Source of the DNA: Zoroaster sp. YZ-2022
Taxonomy: Eukaryota > Echinodermata > Asteroidea > Forcipulatida > Zoroasteridae
DNA length: 64,000 nucleotides
Reading direction: 5' to 3'
NCBI GenBank assembly: GCA_029582265.1
Contig: CM055823.1
Span: 10,638,821-10,702,820, forward strand
Of this stretch, positions 60,001 to 64,000 are shown in pieces. The number at the start of each line of letters is the position of its first letter. Positions within the stretch are counted from its first letter, which is position 1. The notes beneath the pieces were generated by a model. That model did not search any database. It was not told the origin of the DNA and worked only from the letters and a program-made list of their open reading frames with translations. The position numbers and the translations under genes were made by a program.

Positions 60001-61088
60001 AATTTATGAAAAGTGTGCCTTTCAAAGTTGGCACTATTTCATGCTGCTGATGAGACAGATTGATGAGAATTTTGGGACTTTTTTATAATCTCGTAATACA
60101 ATAATTTTAATTTGGGGGAAGGTCCACAGTTATCCATGGCAACAGTTGTAATGTAATTAAATATCCATTTGTTTTTTAGTGTCATTTAAAATAATAAAGT
60201 AATTACATATATATCGTCTTTAATAACATGTTACACACTACGTCTTCTATATTTACAGATATACATAAATTAATAACATAATCACGTGATAAATCTTTTT
60301 AATCCAACATGACGCCATAATGGTGGCCATCTTGGCTTAACACAAATTAGCAGCTATTTATTTAGCATTGAGCCCTATAGATGTTTTAATTAATGGTTTT
60401 TTGTTGGGGGCAATAGTTTACTCACGATCTCGTCAAACATGTAAATTACGCGGAAAGAGCATGCGTAAAAATATAACTGGCATTTATCTACACTCAATGT
60501 TAAATTCGTTGCATACAGCTTAAAAATGAGCTATTCTCCAAAATCAAATTAAAACTGATGTTAAAAGGGTGAGTACTAACCATAACTAACTGTGTTAACT
60601 TACAGTTGATATGACCTCACAGTAATATAAATACCTGACCGTGCGGATCCACGTCCGCTCAAGATAGCCTCGCTTTCACCTTCAGCGAGGATTCATCATC
60701 ACCCTGATCATCGGTGCTTTCATCATTCTCCGTGTCTGATCTCCATTTCCGAGTCACTATCATCAAATATCTCTCTGCCAAATGGTAAGCGGCATTTCTA
60801 TCTTTAATCACGCCCAGTTAAGTTTCCGATTCGGCAATACTATCCCGCAGCCACTTTTTCGTTTGAATATAACGCGCTGGCTGAGGGGACCGCTAACGAT
60901 ACGCGGATTAATTAAATCGTCGATAGAGGGCGACCGTCATGAAATTCGCCTAAAGCATTTGGCTGGGACCAATTAGCTCCGCCGGTCGTAAAATAATACG
61001 TTTGCAAAGGTGCCATTTGTATCCCTGAATGATCTGGAGACAATGACTACAAATATGTGCCATTTGGCGCCCGCGGTATGGATAAGGG
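57036..61088 (-). mobile_element. 4053-bp piggyBac element
   Basis: TTAA flanks both ends (57032-57035 and 61089-61092). The tips are CCCTTGCACAGTACC and, inverted, CCCTTATCCATACC, as expected of piggyBac. The satellite sequence on both sides (GAGAGACT..TTAATGAGGTGCC) rejoins at a single TTAA that other units carry as GAGACTTAATAGAG, so the boundary is certain. A decayed minus-strand transposase lies inside. Confidence 0.9.
57900..60790 (-). pseudogene. Decayed piggyBac transposase
   Basis: Minus-strand fragments, in order, match the DDE_Tnp_1_7 transposase. Near 60790-60730 is an acidic N-terminal piece (FDDSDSEMEI). Near 59680-59500 are YWSTDEVLRMSS and ISILRFVH, typical of the central region. 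Near 59440-59380 come LSLDERV, holding a probable catalytic Asp, and KFKGRIGF in another frame. Near 59372-59290 are QYMPRNLVKWG and SLNESETGYTYSW, the strongest signature, and near 59185 TVNHPPKVPSL. A CxxC piece (CSVCPQSQIQH) near 57960 may be the C-terminal zinc region. Several frameshifts and stops separate these fragments, so the gene is dead. Confidence 0.82.
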
Positions 61089-62430
61089 TTAATGAGGTGC
61101 CTAGAACCTATTTTTCGTAATTTAAGTCAACCTGTCTTTCCAACTTTTTAAGAAAATCAATATTTTACTGAAAAATATGGGTAAAATTGCAAATTTAAAC
61201 TTCAGTCCAAATAAGCTGTAACAACTCGGTGGCTGTATTCTGCGAAGACACGTTGGTTTCATTCTGTGCTAAATTTGAGCGAATCAGGAGACGAATTTTT
61301 TTCGAGGTGAAAAAAAACGACAATGCCACCCCTTGTCGTTTTGCAAATTTGACCTAAAAATGACATTTTTTTCAAAATAACTTGATACTTGCTGGAGAGA
61401 CTTAATGAAGTGCCTGGGAACCCATTTTCGTAATTTGGGTGTCGCCTGTCTTTCCAACTTTTAAGAAAAATCAATATTTTATGTAAAAATATGGGTAAAA
61501 TTACCAATTTTAAACTAGTCCCAAATGAGCTGTAACTCGGTGGCTGTATTACTGCAGACACAGGGTTCGATTCAACATAAATTTAAAGCGAATCAGGAGA
61601 CAATTTTTTGGGTGTGAAAAAAAAACCGACAATGCTTACCCTTGTCGTTTTTGACAAATTTGGCCTATTTCGTATTTTTTCAAATGCTTGATACTGCTGG
61701 AGAGACTTAATAGAGTGCCTAGAACCTTCATTTTCGTAATTTGAGTCGCCCTATCTTTCCAACTTTTTAAAGAAAATCAATATTTATGAAAATATATGGG
61801 TGAAATTACGCAATTTTAAACTTTAGTCCCAAATGAGGCTTGCTAACTCGGTGGCTGTATTCTGCAGGCAGACAGAGGTTCATTCTGTGTAAATTTGAAG
61901 CGAATCAGGGGCAATTTTTTCGAAGGTGAAAAAAAACGACAGTGCTTACCCCTTGTCGTTTTTACCAATTTAGCCTAAAAAATGACATTTTTCCAAAATG
62001 CTTGATACTTGCTGGAGAGACTAAAGCGATTACTAGAACCCATTTTCGTCAATTTGGTCGCCTATCCTTTCCAACTTTTAAGAAAATCAATATTTTATGT
62101 GAAAAATATGGGTAAAATTACCACCGATTTTAAACTAGTCCAAATAGGCTTTGTAACTCGGTAACTGTATTCTGCAGACACATTGGTTCGTCTGTGTAAA
62201 TTTAAACGAATCGGAGAAAAAGAAAATTTTTCGAGGTGAAAAAAAACGACAATGCCCTTGTCCGTTTTGCTGAAGTTAACCCTAAAATGACATTTTTTCA
62301 AAATGCTTGATACTTTGCTGAGAGGACTTAATAGAGGTGCTTATAGAACCCATTTGTGGTAATTTGGGTCGCCTATGCCTTCAACTTTTAAGAAAATCAA
62401 TATTTTTATGGAAAATATGGGTAAAATTAC
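61089..62430 (+). repeat. Satellite array continued, forward units
   Basis: Resumes mid-unit after the piggyBac insertion and holds about four more forward units (starts near 61378, 61684, 62000 and 62304), then ends abruptly at 62430 in GGGTAAAATTAC. Confidence 0.9.
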
Positions 62431-63130
62431 AGCCACCAAGTTACAGGCTTTGTTTGGACCAAGGTTTAAAATTTTGAGAATTTTACCTATGTTTGTTCAT
62501 AAAATATTGATTTTCAAAATTGAGCAAACGATGGAAAATCTATCTAATGTTCTAAACTATCTCTCAGCAATAGCTCATTTTGAAAGGTGTCATTGTGCAT
62601 GCCAGAAGTGAAAAAACGACAAGGGGTGGCACAGTATCGTTCTCGGAGTGATGGTGTCTTGATTTACAGCTGAAATCACACAGAATGAACAATAATGTCT
62701 GCCAGAATCTAACGGCCACCAGAGTGCAACCTGTTGGAACAAGTTCAAGGCACGAAATTTTGCCTGTTGTTCATAAAATACATTTGTCACTCAGTGGATT
62801 TTTTCTGTAAAAATTGGAAAAATATAAACGATTGCAAATACCACAAATCATTCTGGGCACTCTCTCTGTGGCAATATCGTGAAAAAGTAATGAGTACAGA
62901 CAAGTAAATGAAAAACGACAAAAGGTATCAGCATTGTCATTTTTTCACCTCGAAATTTCTCGATTTTGCTTCAAACTCCACTGAATGAAGCAATAACGTC
63001 TGCAGAACCACAACCACTTAATTGTGTTTAATTAAGGTCCCAACCTGTTTGAGACAAGTTCTTTATTTGAAATTTTACCTATATTTGTTCATAAATATTG
63101 ATTTTCTTAAAAATTGGAAAGAATAAACTC
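62431..63130 (-). repeat. Satellite units in inverted orientation
   Basis: From AGCCACCAAGTTACAGGC at 62431 the satellite is reversed: TTCATAAAATATTGATTTTC, CACACAGAATGAAC and TGTCTGCCAGAAT are reverse complements of the forward unit. About two diverged inverted units are present. The switch sits exactly at the unit's TGTAACTCGGTGGCT region. Confidence 0.8.
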
Positions 63131-63169
63131 AAGACTTTCAAAACTATTCTTTCATATGTATACATACAT

Positions 63170-63179
63170 GGCTCACGCT

Positions 63180-63249
<70 letters not shown>

Positions 63250-63420
63250 GCATACATATACATATACATACCACATATACATATACATATACGCATACTT
63301 GCTTATACATACATATACATATATCATATACATATACATGCCATATACATATACATATATATATATACATATACATGTACATATACATACATTCATATAT
63401 ATATATATATATATATATTG
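63170..63420. repeat. (CATATA)n / (TA)n microsatellite
   Basis: About 250 bases of imperfect CATATA repeats ending in a pure TA run. The long Tyr/Ile and Met/Tyr frames across it are repeat artefacts. A shorter TA run sits at the matching inner edge of the left inverted repeat. Confidence 0.95.
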
Positions 63421-63601
63421 TAAAAAGTCCGGAGAGTTAGTCAGAGTGTCACGACCGGAGGCGTGGGATGACTCAAGGGAGTCCGGGACACCCCGGCATG
63501 GTGATCATGGCACCCTTAGCACGCTTCTGGGAGGTCGCTTACCTCTCCGGTCCCTCCTTTTTCTCCCCCGTCCGTACATTTTCCTCCACGCTCTAACCTT
63601 C
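63405..63601 (-). repeat. Right inverted repeat of the satellite block
   Basis: TATATTGTAAAAAGTCCGGA, GAGAGTTAGTCAGAGTGTC, AGTCCGGGACACCCCGGCAT, GGTCCCTCC and CCTCCACGCTCTAACCTT mirror 54904-55090. It closes the fold-back-like unit. Confidence 0.8.
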
Positions 63602-64000
63602 GGGGAGGGAACATGGCGGTCCCAAACCGTACCGCAGCCAGCAGCTGCCATGTCTCTGTGTTTCTGGAGCAGGATTCCAGAGCAGGCGTACCAGCCTGGG
63701 AACTTTGCCGCAATTGACAGACCAGGTGGGACTAACGGCTTGCGCCATTTATCCTGTTGGTATTTGGAGTTGAATTTAAAACTACTTAAATAAATCTTGA
63801 TTGCGTAATCATTCAAAAACTAAAAATATTGTCGCCACTGGGTTTCAGACTTGGTCTATAACACCAAAACCCAACACCACTGGATTGCCATAAAGATTCT
63901 TCTTGGTATAGTAACCAGATTAATTCAATACTACTTATAAATAAAACGTGATTGCGTATTAATTATTTTAAAACACAAAACAGTAGCGCTAAAGTGTTTT
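63602..64000. other. Unassigned sequence at window end
   Basis: Open frames run from the inverted repeat into this stretch (63505-63816 minus, 63098-63793 plus) but no domain is recognised. Two related phrases, ACTTAAATAAATCTTGATTGCGTAAT and ACTTATAAATAAAACGTGATTGCGTATT, occur at about 63783 and 63932, suggesting another repeat. Confidence 0.4.

Noticed and set aside
63098..63793. 231-codon frame of alternating Tyr/Ile/His
   Set aside because: Translation of the CATATA microsatellite running into the inverted repeat.

Overview
The window looks like a gene-poor, repeat-rich stretch of a metazoan nuclear genome, most likely a marine invertebrate deuterostome (echinoderm or hemichordate; amphioxus is possible). 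The reasons are a clear ortholog of vertebrate GPR19, spliced genes with GT..AG junctions, CR1-type LINE fragments, a tRNA-Leu-derived SINE whose tail resembles deuterostome SINEs, a piggyBac fossil, many MITEs and frequent TAGGCCTA-type words. The species assignment is inference. No bacterial operon structure or CRISPR array is visible. Coordinates 54173-54672 are a 500-base assembly gap.

Layout. 1-5.8 kb: intergenic DNA, then an intact GPCR gene (GPR19-like, + strand) with a MITE 41 bases after its stop codon. 5.8-14.8 kb: no recognisable protein gene, only small inverted-repeat elements, tRNA-derived relics and a tRNA-like unit lacking an anticodon arm. 14.8-18.2 kb (- strand): the most notable gene, an uninterrupted 1129-codon frame joining a GNAT acetyltransferase domain, one membrane segment, a carnosine-synthase-like ATP-grasp ligase domain and a histidyl-tRNA-synthetase-like domain. 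18.2-20.3 kb: C-rich simple repeat and a CR1-like LINE tail. 20.3-30.3 kb: a non-coding block with a 3539-bp tandem period (two near-identical copies plus an expanded and a truncated one).

31-36.6 kb: nested mobile elements: a MITE with 2-bp target duplications interrupted by a SINE, two LINE 3' ends, and between them a 1.8-kb element with roughly 320-330-bp hairpin-rich terminal inverted repeats carrying a broken Polinton/adinto-like coding relic. 36.7-54.1 kb: four related copies (A-D) of a segment of about 2-3.5 kb; three carry the same candidate minus-strand exons, and the copies are interrupted by MITEs and a 2-kb transposon whose empty sites can be read from sister copies. Between copies B and C lies the 3' end of a spliced minus-strand gene with a poly(A) signal.

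54.9-63.6 kb: a fold-back-like unit. Inverted repeats of about 190 bp flank arrays of a roughly 300-bp satellite whose last units are inverted; the array was split by a 4053-bp piggyBac element at a TTAA. The window ends in a CATATA microsatellite, the right inverted repeat and unassigned DNA.

The real genes do not form a pathway. Within the fusion gene the domains suggest one enzyme: the HisRS-like part keeps histidine-binding residues, the ATP-grasp part resembles enzymes that make histidine dipeptides, and the GNAT part could acylate. A membrane-anchored enzyme making a histidine-containing amide is a hypothesis, not something shown by the sequence.
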